From positions 1-64,000 of the forward strand of contig JAJYNP010000141.1 in assembly GCA_021786265.1 (NCBI GenBank): 64,000 nucleotides of DNA, written 5' to 3'. This DNA comes from Chloroflexota bacterium. GTDB lineage: Bacteria > Chloroflexota > Limnocylindria > Limnocylindrales > CSP1-4. Positions 33,112-41,679 of this stretch are shown in pieces (the stretch's first letter is position 1; every line of letters begins with the position of its first letter). A program made the translations under genes and the position numbers. The notes under the pieces are model-generated. The model was not told where the DNA came from. It did not search any database and saw only the letters and a list, made by a program, of their open reading frames with translations.

Positions 33112-33618
33112 ATGGATTCCGCGCCGTCACCCGGCATCGGGGCACCCGACCGCCCGACGCCCACCACCACGCCCCCGCTGCTCCGAATCCACGAGGTCGC
33201 GAAGGACCTGGGGCTCACCACTCGCACCATCCGCTACTGGGAGGAGATGGGCCTCCTGGACCCCGTGGCCCGATCGGGAGGTGCGTACCGCCTCTACGCT
33301 GCCGCCGACGTGGCGCGGCTCCGGTTCATCCGGTCGCTCCGAGAGGAGGCCGGGTTTTCGCTGGCGGAGGTGGGCCGCCTGCTTGAGGACAGGGTCGCTG
33401 GCGAGCAGCGGCGCGCCGCCTACGAAGCGACCACGGATCCTGCGGAGCGGCGGAGGCTGCTGCGCGCGGCGATCGACGCCGCGGATCGGCAGCTCGACAC
33501 GCTGCGGAGCAAGGTCGAGCGGCTGGAGGCGATGGTCGAGTCGGTGGACGCGCGCCGCACCGAGCTGCTGGCGCACCTCGCGACGCTCGAATCGACGGCC
33601 GCGGGGCCGCGGCGATGA
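33112..33618 (+). CDS. MerR-family transcriptional regulator
   Basis: A 168-residue MerR protein. A ~20-residue Pro/Thr-rich lead is followed by the winged helix IHEVAKDLGLTTRTIRYWEEMGLLDPVARSGGAYRLY and AADVARLRFIRSLREEAGFSLAEV. A long dimerisation helix at the C-terminus includes ADRQLDTLRSKVERLEAMVESV. No cysteine pair for metal binding is seen, so an organic ligand is likelier. ATG 33112 is used. Its stop overlaps the exporter start by 4 bases (ATGA), so it probably governs the exporter directly. Confidence 0.9.
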   Translation: MDSAPSPGIGAPDRPTPTTTPPLLRIHEVAKDLGLTTRTIRYWEEMGLLDPVARSGGAYRLYAAADVARLRFIRSLREEAGFSLAEVGRLLEDRVAGEQRRAAYEATTDPAERRRLLRAAIDAADRQLDTLRSKVERLEAMVESVDARRTELLAHLATLESTAAGPRR

Positions 33619-35132
33619 CCGCGCGCGCCGCGCTGCCGGCGATCCCCCACCTGGGCCCCGCCCCCGGCCAGCCCTCGTACCGCTGGTGGGCCCTCTCCTC
33701 GACGAGCCTGGGCGCACTGCTCTCCTCGCTGACCTCGGGGACGCTGGTGATCGCGCTCCCGGACATCCTGCGGACCCTGCACACGGACCTGTTCTCGCTC
33801 CTCTGGATCGTCGTCGGCTACACGCTGGTGGCGACGGCCCTCGTGCTGAACGCCGGGCGGATCGGCGACATGGTCGGGCGAGTCCGGACCTACACGCTGG
33901 GATTCGCCGTGTTCACCGTCGCCTCGGTGCTCTGCGCCCTGTCGTCGAACGCGCCCGAGCTGATCGCCTGGCGGGTGCTGCAGGGAGTCGGCGGCGCCAT
34001 GCTCATGGCCAACTCGACCGCGATCGTGACCGACGCGTTCCCGAGACGGGAGCTGGGCCGCGCCCTCGGCATCAACTCGATGGTCGTGGGCGCCGGACTC
34101 ATCCTGGGTCCCATCCTGGGCGGCTGGCTCACCGGGTTCGGATGGCGCTGGGTGTTCTGGTTCAACGTTCCACTGGGGATCGTCGGCGTCGCGTGGGCGC
34201 TCCTCGTGCTGGTCGAGCAGGGTGGGCGCGAGGGACGCCTTCGGGTCGACTGGGCCGGGTCGGCCGTCTATCTCGTCGGGCTCCTCGGCCTCATGATCGC
34301 GCTCGCCTTCGGCGGGATCTACGGATGGGCGACCTGGTGGATCCTCGGCGGCGTGGTCGCGTTCCTCGTGGCGCTCCCGCTGTTCGTGTGGCTCGAGGCG
34401 CACGTCTCCGACCCGCTGCTGGACCTCTCGCTCTTCCGGGACCGGCTCTTCAGCATGGGCAACCTCACCGGGCTGCTCAACGGCGTGGCGCGCAACGGCG
34501 TCCTCTTCCTGCTGGTCTTCTACCTGCAGGGCGTGAAGGGCGAGGACCCGGTGACGGCGGGCATCATGCTGGCGCCGCTGGCGGCCGGGCTGGTCGTGCT
34601 GTCGCCCGTGAGCGGCGCCCTGGCCGACCGGTTCGGGTCGCGCGCGCTGGCGACGGCCGGCATGGTGATCACCGGCATCGGCCTGGCAGGGCTGATGACG
34701 CTGGGGGTCGACACGCCCTACTGGCAGCTCGCACTCTGGCAGCTGGTGATCGGCGCCGGCTCGGGCATCTTCAACTCGCCGAACACGAGCGCGGTCATGA
34801 GCGTGGTCCCACCGGCCAAGCGGGGGATCGGTGCCGGAACGCGGATGATGCTGACCCAGTCGGGCTTCGTGATCAGCATCGCGATCGCCCTCGGGCTGGT
34901 GACCACATCCATGAACCCGCACGTGCTGCTCGCGATCTTCTCCGGCACCCAGGTGGGATCGAAAGGCATCGACGTGCAGCCGTTCATCGGCGCCCTGCAC
35001 ACCGCCTTCCTGGCGGGCGTGGTCGCAAGCGCGCTGGGGGCGGTCGCGTCGCTGATGCGGGGAGGCCACCGGCCGCACGAGGAGCCGGAACGCGGTGCGC
35101 GCGCGCAGGAGCGGCAGCCCGCGGTCGACTGA
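33615..35132 (+). CDS. DHA2-type MFS multidrug exporter (EmrB/QacA family)
   Basis: A 505-residue membrane protein with about 14 spans. Motif A-like GRIGDMVGRVRTYTLGF follows the second span, and motif C-like GAGLILGPILGGWLTG lies in span five, both marks of drug:proton antiporters. The region LQGVGGAMLMANSTAIVTDAF also fits. Translationally coupled to the MerR gene upstream. Substrate unknown. Confidence 0.92.
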   Translation: MTARAALPAIPHLGPAPGQPSYRWWALSSTSLGALLSSLTSGTLVIALPDILRTLHTDLFSLLWIVVGYTLVATALVLNAGRIGDMVGRVRTYTLGFAVFTVASVLCALSSNAPELIAWRVLQGVGGAMLMANSTAIVTDAFPRRELGRALGINSMVVGAGLILGPILGGWLTGFGWRWVFWFNVPLGIVGVAWALLVLVEQGGREGRLRVDWAGSAVYLVGLLGLMIALAFGGIYGWATWWILGGVVAFLVALPLFVWLEAHVSDPLLDLSLFRDRLFSMGNLTGLLNGVARNGVLFLLVFYLQGVKGEDPVTAGIMLAPLAAGLVVLSPVSGALADRFGSRALATAGMVITGIGLAGLMTLGVDTPYWQLALWQLVIGAGSGIFNSPNTSAVMSVVPPAKRGIGAGTRMMLTQSGFVISIAIALGLVTTSMNPHVLLAIFSGTQVGSKGIDVQPFIGALHTAFLAGVVASALGAVASLMRGGHRPHEEPERGARAQERQPAVD

Positions 35133-35195
35133 CCCTGCGGTGGCAGGGCGGTGCCGGCCGGCTCCTGGAAGGACCCGCGTCTTCTGGCGGGGGCG

Positions 35196-36221
35196 CTACC
35201 CGCGTCTTCCGGGCGGGAGGCGCTCACCGGGCACGAGCACGAAGGCGCCCTCGACGTCCCCCGCCTTCAGCCGCTCGAGCGCCCGGTTGCCGTCGGCCAG
35301 GGGCAGCGGCTCGTACGCCGTCCGGATCGGGATCTCGGCGGCCAGGGCCAGGAACTCGAGGGCATCCTGGCGCGTGAAGTTCGCCACGCTCCGGAGCGAC
35401 CGCTCCCACCAGAGCGGCTCGTACGGGAACTCGGGGACCCGGTCGAGGTGGATCGCGTTGATCGCGACCGTTCCACCGCGGTCCAGGGCGCGGAGCGCGG
35501 CGACCACGACGTCGCCGGCGGGGGCGAACGTCACCGCCGCATGCAGCGGCCGGGGCGGCCGGACGTCGTATCCGCCGGCCCAGGTCGCGCCCAGCTCGAG
35601 CGCCCGACGACGTTCGTGCTCGGAACGAGTGCAGACGTAGACCTCGCAGCCCCAGTGGACCGCCACCTGGATCGCGAGCGAGGCGGACGCGCCGAACCCG
35701 TAGAGGCCCAGGCGCCCGCCCGGCTGGATCCCGGAGACCTTCAAGGCGCGGTACCCGATGACGCCACCGCAGAGAAGCGGCGCCGCGCCGAGATCGTCGA
35801 ACGTCTCGGGCAGCCGCAGCGCGAAATCGGCGTGTGCCGTCATGAGCTCGGCGTAGCCGCCGTCGCGGTCCCAACCGGTGAACTGGGCCTGGACGCAGAG
35901 GTTCTCGCGGCCGGACAGGCAGAACTCGCAGCGGCCGCAGGCGCCGCCGAGCCACGCGACGCCCGCGCGATCGCCGGCCCGCCATCCCTCGACGCCCGAC
36001 CCCAGGGCCTGGACGACGCCGACGACCTGGTGGCCGGGGACGATCGGCGAATGTCGCGCTTCGACATCGCCCTCGGCGATCTGGAGGTCAGTGCGGCAGA
36101 CCCCGCACGCCGCGACCCTGAGCAGGAGCTCGCCGGGTCCCGGCAAAGGGTCGGGGAGCTCGATCTGGCGAAGCGGGCGCTCCACCACGGGGGCCGGCCG
36201 TTCGACGACCAGGGCGTGCAT
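35196..36221 (-). CDS. zinc-dependent alcohol dehydrogenase (MDR family)
   Basis: A 341-residue medium-chain dehydrogenase. Catalytic zinc ligands are in CGVCRTDL and PGHQVVG with the later Cys. The structural zinc site is CGRCEFCLSGRENLC. The Rossmann segment LGLYGFGASASLAIQVA departs from GxGxxG by having Phe, Ala and Ser where glycines are usual, as in the AdhA-like subgroup acting on primary alcohols. It is convergent with the MFS gene and divergent from the LiaF-like gene. A short duplicated ACCCGCGTCTT element lies just after its stop (35173-35212). Confidence 0.92.
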   Translation of the reverse strand: MHALVVERPAPVVERPLRQIELPDPLPGPGELLLRVAACGVCRTDLQIAEGDVEARHSPIVPGHQVVGVVQALGSGVEGWRAGDRAGVAWLGGACGRCEFCLSGRENLCVQAQFTGWDRDGGYAELMTAHADFALRLPETFDDLGAAPLLCGGVIGYRALKVSGIQPGGRLGLYGFGASASLAIQVAVHWGCEVYVCTRSEHERRRALELGATWAGGYDVRPPRPLHAAVTFAPAGDVVVAALRALDRGGTVAINAIHLDRVPEFPYEPLWWERSLRSVANFTRQDALEFLALAAEIPIRTAYEPLPLADGNRALERLKAGDVEGAFVLVPGERLPPGRRG

Positions 36222-36402
36222 GACGCCCCGACTATCCGACGGTTTCGAGGGACGCGCAAGCGCGAGGGCGCGGAGCGGTCAAAGGCCGAACGGGACTGGC
36301 GGTATGTAACAGAAGCGCATACCCTTCACCCGTCGCACCTGACGCGCACCGGCGCGTCACCGTCCCGGTTCGCGGCCGGAACGAACGGGAGGACAACGCC
36401 TC

Positions 36403-37386
36403 GTGGCGATCGACCGCAGGCTCCTGAACTGGGGCATCTTCTTCATCGCGCTGGGAGCGGTGCCGCTGCTCGTGCAGCAGGGCATGGTGAGCCAGGCCGC
36501 CGCGGGTGAGGCGTGGAAGCTCTGGCCGCTCATCATCGTCGGGATCGGGGTCGGCATCCTGCTGCGCCGCACGCCCGCGGCATTCACCGGCGGGCTTGTG
36601 GTCGCGGCGACCTTCGGGCTGGTGTTCGGCGGGCTCCTCGCGACCGGCCCGGACCTCGCCGGCATCTCGGGCTGCGGTAACCCGAACGGCCACGGAGCTG
36701 CCGTGACCAGCCAGGGGAGCGGGACGTTCTCCGGCGCTGGAACGGCGCGGATCCAGATGAACTGCGGCGTGCTGAACGTCACCACTCGCCCGGGCAACGG
36801 CTGGTCCTTCCAGGGCCAGGACCCGCAGGGCGGGGCAGCGACCCTCATCCAGAGCCCCTCCTCGCTGGACCTCTCCGCTCCGGCCCGGTCCAACGCCTTC
36901 TGGAACGTGGCCGGAGACCACAACCGCAGCTGGCAGGTCAGCCTGCCCACCGACCCGTCGGTCGGCCTCACGATCGGCGTCAACGCCGGCTCCGGCCAGA
37001 TCGACCTGGCCAGCGCGCACCTCTCGAGCCTCGACGCCGAGATCAACGCCGCGGACGTTCACCTCGACCTCTCCAGCACGTCGGTGTCCGACTTCCGCAT
37101 CAGCGTCAACGCCGGCTCGGGTCACGTCTCACTTCCGGCGGCCTCGAGCGCGTCCGGGTCGATCAGCGTGAACGCGGGGTCGCTCGACCTCTGCCTTCCG
37201 CCGGGCAACGGCCTGCGGATCCACTCCAGGAACGCGCTCTCGTCGACCAACCTCGGGATGCCGGGGCTGTGGAATGGTGACACCTGGACGAGCGACGACT
37301 TCGCCGGTGCGGCCGACCGCATCGACCTGCAACTGGACGCGAACCTCGCCTCTGTCAACGTGAATCCGGCTGGGGGATGCCAATGA
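36403..37386 (+). CDS. LiaF-like membrane protein with extracytoplasmic beta-rich domain
   Basis: A 327-residue protein. Three closely spaced hydrophobic segments (about 10-27, 42-58 and 62-80) are followed by ~240 residues of repeated beta-type pattern (VGLTIGVNAGSGQIDLASAHL, DFRISVNAGSGHVSLPAA, SGSISVNAGSLDLCLP), probably a beta-helix or toast-rack fold of the LiaF/DUF4097 kind. Proteins of this type often partner PspC and envelope-stress systems. GTG 36403 is preceded by GGGAGGA 12 bases away. Its stop overlaps the PspC gene by 4 bases, confirming an operon. Confidence 0.7.
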   Translation: MAIDRRLLNWGIFFIALGAVPLLVQQGMVSQAAAGEAWKLWPLIIVGIGVGILLRRTPAAFTGGLVVAATFGLVFGGLLATGPDLAGISGCGNPNGHGAAVTSQGSGTFSGAGTARIQMNCGVLNVTTRPGNGWSFQGQDPQGGAATLIQSPSSLDLSAPARSNAFWNVAGDHNRSWQVSLPTDPSVGLTIGVNAGSGQIDLASAHLSSLDAEINAADVHLDLSSTSVSDFRISVNAGSGHVSLPAASSASGSISVNAGSLDLCLPPGNGLRIHSRNALSSTNLGMPGLWNGDTWTSDDFAGAADRIDLQLDANLASVNVNPAGGCQ

Positions 37387-38027
37387 ACGATCGGCTGTAC
37401 CGGTCCGCGACCGACCGGGTCTTCTCGGGGCTCTGCGGGGGCATGGCCGACCACTTCGACCTCGACCCGTCGCTGGTCAGGCTGGGATGGGTGGTCCTCG
37501 ACGTTCTCACCGGTATCTTCCCGCTGCTGGTCGTGTACATCGTGATGGCGATGGTCGTGCCCGAAGAGCCGCCGGTCGGGGCACCGGGGCAATGGTCGAG
37601 CTGGAACGCGCCGCAGTGGGGCCCCGGCGCGCCGAGCGGGGCGGGCGTGCCCGGCGGGGCGGGCGTGCCCGGCGGGGCGGAGGGTCAACCCGAGGGAGCG
37701 CAGCCGGGCACCCCGGGGACCGGTGGCGGCGAGCAGGCGGCCGGCTCGTGGGGGTCCTGGGGACCGCCTCCGCCGATCGGCTCCGACTGGCGCACGGTAC
37801 GGGCCTACGCGCGCGCTCAGCGCCGGGCACAGCGCGCCTACTGGCGACAGCAGCGCTGGAGCGGCGATCCGGGCACGGCCGGACTCATCTTCGGGGTGAT
37901 CCTCGTGCTGATCGGAGGGGTGTTCCTGATCGGCCAGACCGTGCCAGACTTCAACACCGACCTCTTCTGGCCGCTCGCGCTGATCGTGGTCGGCGCCCTG
38001 CTGCTGGCCGGCGCGTTCCGCCGCTGA
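37383..38027 (+). CDS. PspC-domain membrane protein
   Basis: A 214-residue protein. The N-terminal ~60 residues are a PspC domain: RLYRSATDRVFSGLCGGMADHF, LDPSLVRLGWVVLDVLTGIFPLLVVYIVMAMVVPE. A Gly/Pro/Ala-rich linker with a tandem GAGVPG repeat leads to an Arg/Gln-rich helix (RAYARAQRRAQRAYWRQQRW) and two further spans ending in LLLAGAFRR, which resemble the LiaI-LiaF N-terminal motif. Start ATG 37383 overlaps the upstream stop (ATGA). Likely part of an envelope-stress response with the upstream gene. Confidence 0.88.
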   Translation: MNDRLYRSATDRVFSGLCGGMADHFDLDPSLVRLGWVVLDVLTGIFPLLVVYIVMAMVVPEEPPVGAPGQWSSWNAPQWGPGAPSGAGVPGGAGVPGGAEGQPEGAQPGTPGTGGGEQAAGSWGSWGPPPPIGSDWRTVRAYARAQRRAQRAYWRQQRWSGDPGTAGLIFGVILVLIGGVFLIGQTVPDFNTDLFWPLALIVVGALLLAGAFRR

Positions 38028-38179
38028 GCCGGGCGGCACCGGCGCGGTTCGGGTCCCGGCGGATGCTCGGGGCCATCTTGACCCGTTCCTGACAGCGCGA
38101 CGCCAGTATCGGGCACGTCGAACGAATGGCGCCGATCGACACCTGGCTCACGCGCCGGGAACAGGCAGGGAGGCAACCC

Positions 38180-38380
38180 ATGGCCCCGAGGGCACGCCGG
38201 ATCGCAGCGGCTGCCGTGATCGCCGGCACCGCAGGCGCGTTGCTGGTCGCCCCGGTCCTCGCGGCGGACTCGACGACCGACGGCTCCACGGGCAGGGATT
38301 CCGCGGATGGCTGGAGCTCGACCCGGCGGGGGCGCGGTGACCGAGCCTGCCCCCGGAGATCGTTACGCTGCAGCCAATGA
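38180..38380 (+). CDS. possible small secreted peptide (66 aa)
   Basis: A 66-residue open frame with a well-formed signal peptide (RRIAAAAVIAGTAGALLVAPVLAA) and a short Ser/Thr/Asp/Arg-rich mature part ending in two cysteines (RACPRRSLRCSQ). The start has a strong ribosome-binding site (GGGAGG, 6 nt spacing), and its stop overlaps the next gene by ATGA. No family is recognised. Against it, the next gene has its own -10 box within this frame. Otherwise the 349 bases from 38028 to 38376 show nothing coding. Confidence 0.4.
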   Translation: MAPRARRIAAAAVIAGTAGALLVAPVLAADSTTDGSTGRDSADGWSSTRRGRGDRACPRRSLRCSQ

Positions 38381-39030
38381 GCCGGGACAAGCTGACGCCC
38401 AAGATCATCCTCGAGGGCACCCGCCTGACCCATAAGACGGACATCGCGTTCGCGCTCAACGAACACCGACGGATCGTGGGGCCGCGTCGCTACCGCTACC
38501 ACTCGCCGCTGATCTCGGCCGAATGGTGCGGGTTCTCCCCCACGCCCTGGGGCCGGGGACTGATCAACTACGCGCCCGACGAGGAGCCGCGGGCGATGGA
38601 GACCTATGCGACGTGGGCGCACCTCTTCGAGCTGCTCCCCCACTACTCGTGGATCGTGGATCGCTTTCACCTGTCGACCCGTGCGCAGCAGCTCGCCTCG
38701 ACGGGGCGAGCCCCCGACTTCGGGTGGCTCGAGGATCGGCTTCGGCCGCTCGGGTTCCACGTGGTGCTGTGCACGCGTCGGCCTGGGACATTCGCCGCGG
38801 CACGCGAGGAACGGCTGGCTGTCTCCGGCAACCCCCGGCAGTACGACGACCTGTCGACGTTCGTCGCCGAGCAGGACCTGCTGCGGAGACTCGCGGCCGA
38901 GTCGACCCTTCCCATCCTCGAGCTCGACGTGTCCGACGACGACGTGGCGGGCGCATGCGACCGGGTCGCCGACTGGATGGCGTCGACGGGCGGGCTCTGG
39001 GCGCCTGCCGGGTGGTGCCGGTCGAGCTGA
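38377..39030 (+). CDS. P-loop-like nucleotide kinase-fold protein, unknown
   Basis: A 217-residue protein not tied to a named family. It starts KIILEGTRLTHKTDIAFALNEH, which has the shape of a kinase P-loop, but the glycine before Lys-Thr is His (GTRLTHKT). Later DRFHLSTRAQ resembles the DR(F/Y)xxS motif of deoxynucleoside and thymidylate kinases, and LCTRRPGTFAAAREER could be a lid. Thus a small-molecule or nucleoside kinase fold is plausible. ATG 38377 lies 7 nt after TACGCT (38364-38369), so it may be leaderless even though it overlaps the small upstream frame. Confidence 0.6.
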   Translation: MSRDKLTPKIILEGTRLTHKTDIAFALNEHRRIVGPRRYRYHSPLISAEWCGFSPTPWGRGLINYAPDEEPRAMETYATWAHLFELLPHYSWIVDRFHLSTRAQQLASTGRAPDFGWLEDRLRPLGFHVVLCTRRPGTFAAAREERLAVSGNPRQYDDLSTFVAEQDLLRRLAAESTLPILELDVSDDDVAGACDRVADWMASTGGLWAPAGWCRSS

Positions 39031-39073
39031 CGGACCGGATCGCCACGGGCGCAGGGTGGCCGTGGGCGGCGCG

Positions 39074-40291
39074 TCAGAGCGAGCGTTCGAGGATCTCGGC
39101 GAGCTCGTCGGGAGTCAGCAGGATCGGGTTCGCCTGCATGCTGCTGGCGCCAGCTGCGCGCTCGACGAGACGCGGGATGTCGGCAGGGCCGACGCCGTAG
39201 GACGCCAGGCCCGGGACTGCCAGTGCCGCGACCAGGTCGGCCACCCACGCCACCCCGTCGGACGATGTCACGTCGGCGCGACCCGTCACGATCCTGGCGA
39301 CCTCGTCGTACCGCGCGAGCGCCTCGGCCTCCGGCGCACGCTGGCGGAGCGCCCTCACGTTGACGTCGACGACAACGGGCAGCAGGCGGCCGCAGACCGC
39401 GCCGTGAGGCGCCCGGAACGCACCCCCGATCGGGGCCGCGAACCCGTGGGCCGCCCCGAGACCGGCGTTCGCCAGGGCAAGACCGCCGAACAGTGCGGCG
39501 AGCGACATGTCGTCACGGACGGCGCGAAGGTCCTGCAACGTCAGCGGCCTGCCGGGGGAGACCGGGCGGTCGATGCCATCGCCTGCTGCCTCGCCCGCGC
39601 CCTGGTACGCGCGGAGCAGCGAGCGAGCGGCCCGGCGCATCCCCTCCCGGCAGATCGCGTCCGTGATCGGGGTCGCCCGCGACGAGGTGAACGGCTCGAC
39701 CAGCTGGGTCAGTGCGTCGAGCCCCGAGCTGGCCGTCACCACGGGTGGGAGGGAATCGGTCAGTCCCGGATCGACCAGTGCCACGCGGGCCAGCATCAGC
39801 GGACTGCGCAGGCTGACCTTCACGCGATGTCCCGGCGACGCGAGGACGGCGTTGCGCGTCACCTCGCTGCCCGTGCCCGCAGTGGTCGGGATCGCGATCC
39901 ACGGGAGGGCCGGCCGGCGCAGGGGGCGGCCGGCCCCGATCGTCTCGAGATGATCGAACAGGTCGCCCCCCTCACCCAGCATGGCCGCGATCGCCTTCGC
40001 CGTGTCGATCGCGCTGCCGCCGCCGAACCCCACGACCAGGTCGCATCCGGTCGCCCGGGCGCGTTCGATCCCGTCGCGGACCTGGTCGACCGTCGGCTCG
40101 CCGGGGACCGCCAGTTCGTCGTGCGCCACGCCCGCGGCATCGAGCGCCCCGGTCAGGCCGGCGGCCCGCGCCGGGGATGCCCCGGTGACCACGAGCGCCT
40201 GCGTGCCGAGATCGGCCGCGATGCCGCCGACCCGGTCGAACATGCCGCGCCCGAAGAGTATCCGGGTCGCGGTCGCGAACTCGAACTGCAC
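39074..40291 (-). CDS. iron-containing alcohol dehydrogenase
   Basis: A 405-residue group III dehydrogenase. NAD-binding GFGGGSAIDTAKAIA and IPTTAGTGSEVTRNAV, with metal-site elements in SSGLDALTQLVEPF and HGFAAPIGGAFRAPHGAVCG, are all intact. It interconverts an alcohol and an aldehyde or ketone; the substrate is not set. GTG 40291 lies 7 nt after a TACCCT box on the minus strand. The region upstream holds a 20-bp direct repeat. Confidence 0.92.
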   Translation of the reverse strand: MQFEFATATRILFGRGMFDRVGGIAADLGTQALVVTGASPARAAGLTGALDAAGVAHDELAVPGEPTVDQVRDGIERARATGCDLVVGFGGGSAIDTAKAIAAMLGEGGDLFDHLETIGAGRPLRRPALPWIAIPTTAGTGSEVTRNAVLASPGHRVKVSLRSPLMLARVALVDPGLTDSLPPVVTASSGLDALTQLVEPFTSSRATPITDAICREGMRRAARSLLRAYQGAGEAAGDGIDRPVSPGRPLTLQDLRAVRDDMSLAALFGGLALANAGLGAAHGFAAPIGGAFRAPHGAVCGRLLPVVVDVNVRALRQRAPEAEALARYDEVARIVTGRADVTSSDGVAWVADLVAALAVPGLASYGVGPADIPRLVERAAGASSMQANPILLTPDELAEILERSL

Positions 40292-40319
40292 GAACGCGAG
40301 GGTAGCGCGATCCGCGTCC

Positions 40320-40364
40320 GGCGCCAGTCCGGCGGCGCCAGCCCGGCGCCAGTCCGGCGGCGCC
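40320..40364. repeat. 20-bp direct repeat between divergent genes
   Basis: Two identical copies of GGCGCCAGTCCGGCGGCGCC (40320-40339 and 40345-40364), 5 bp apart, each flanked by palindromic GGCGCC. They lie upstream of both the Fe-alcohol dehydrogenase and the RibD-like gene. Confidence 0.7.
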
Positions 40365-40458
40365 CGGCGAGGCACCGGCACCTGCCCCCGCCCGGGCGCA
40401 CCATGTGGGTCCACAGGCGCACCATGCCGTTGCACGCCGCCGGGAACAGGAGGGACCG

Positions 40459-41565
40459 ATGACGGAGAACGAGCAGCGAGCCCGGCATCCCGCCGCGCCC
40501 GGCGTCGCCGCAGCTCCCGGCCGGGCTGCGGACGCGTCCGACCCCGCAGCAGCTCCCCTCGAGGTCCTCCTCGAGGCGCCCGAACCCGCGGGCGACGCCC
40601 GCGGCGGCGCGCCGCCGCCCGCGCTCGCTGACCGGTACGGCGGGCACCTCGCGATCCCACTCCACACCGACCGCCCCACCGTCATCGCCAACTTCGTGGA
40701 GAGCCTGGACGGGATCGTGGCGCTGGGGACGGGCCCCCGTGGAGGTGGTGCCGAGATCAGCGGCGCCTCCGAGCCCGATCGCTTCGTGATGGCGCTGCTT
40801 CGCACGCTCGCCGACGTCGTGGTCGTCGGCGCCGGGACGCTCCGCGCCGCACCCGGACACGAGTGGACACCGCGAGGCGTCGCGCCACGGTGGGCCGCCG
40901 GCTGCGCCGCGTGGCGCGCAGAGCTGCGCCTGCCGCCGCAGCCGGCGATCATGGTGGTCTCGGCGAGCGGCGACGTGCCCCCGGACCATCCCGGCCTCTC
41001 GCGCGACGACGTCCGCACGATCATCGCGACGACCACTGACGGCGCACGGCGCCTCGCCGACCGGGGGGTGCCCGGGCGAGCACGCGTCGAGGTCGTGTCG
41101 GACGGGCGGATGGTCGAACCGGGTGCCCTGCTGCGTCTCCTCTCGCAGCTCAACGCACGCCTGGCCCTCTGCGAGGGCGGGCCCCACCTCCTGTCGGACC
41201 TGCTCGCCGCCCACGTGGTCGATGAGCTGTTCGTGACGATCGCCCCGCAGCTGCTCGGACGGGGGCCCGGCCCGGCAGAGCGTCTCGGGCTGGCCGAGGG
41301 TCGCGCCTGGGATCCACGGGAGGCGCCGTGGGGAATCCTGCGCTCGATCCGGCGAGCAGAGTCGCACCTGTTCCTGCGATACGAGTTCGGGGGCGAGGCC
41401 TGCCGGCAGCCTGACGCCGCCATCGCGCACGGGGACGTGGGATCAGGTCCGGGGGGCGGGCCGCCGTGTCCGGTGCCCGGCGCCGGCCGGTGCAGGTTCA
41501 CGGTCGCGGCGTTCAGCTCGCCTACCCTGAAGAGGGGCTGGACGCGGGCGGATGCACTGTTATGA
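40459..41565 (+). CDS. RibD C-terminal-like reductase (dihydrofolate reductase-like fold)
   Basis: A 368-residue protein. After a ~55-residue Ala/Pro-rich lead comes a RibD_C domain: RPTVIANFVESLDGIVAL, LLRTLADVVVVGAGTLRAA, VVSDGRMVEPGALLRLL, ARLALCEGGPHLLSDLLAAHVVDELFVTIAPQLLG. This is the pyrimidine reductase fold of riboflavin synthesis, but without the deaminase half and away from other rib genes; stand-alone members are NADPH reductases of unknown substrate. The C-terminal ~55 residues are disordered. ATG 40459 has AGGAGGG 4 bases upstream. Confidence 0.82.
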   Translation: MTENEQRARHPAAPGVAAAPGRAADASDPAAAPLEVLLEAPEPAGDARGGAPPPALADRYGGHLAIPLHTDRPTVIANFVESLDGIVALGTGPRGGGAEISGASEPDRFVMALLRTLADVVVVGAGTLRAAPGHEWTPRGVAPRWAAGCAAWRAELRLPPQPAIMVVSASGDVPPDHPGLSRDDVRTIIATTTDGARRLADRGVPGRARVEVVSDGRMVEPGALLRLLSQLNARLALCEGGPHLLSDLLAAHVVDELFVTIAPQLLGRGPGPAERLGLAEGRAWDPREAPWGILRSIRRAESHLFLRYEFGGEACRQPDAAIAHGDVGSGPGGGPPCPVPGAGRCRFTVAAFSSPTLKRGWTRADALL

Positions 41566-41679
41566 TATGAATAACGTCCGCGAGGCGGACCTAAAGATAA
41601 GCCCCGTTCGGCAACACGACACTCCTCTCTCGGTTCTCGCGAGACGGTCGCGGGGGCCGGACGAGAAGGAGTGTTTTCG
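41561..41679 (+). promoter_or_regulatory. promoter and long leader of the zinc-ribbon gene
   Basis: TATGAT (41561-41566), overlapping the end of the previous gene, starts an AT-rich patch. The predicted transcript has a ~107-nt leader opening with a GTCCGC-GAG-GCGGAC hairpin (41576-41590) and ending in GAAGGAG. This contrasts with the leaderless-looking genes around it and suggests post-transcriptional control. Confidence 0.5.
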
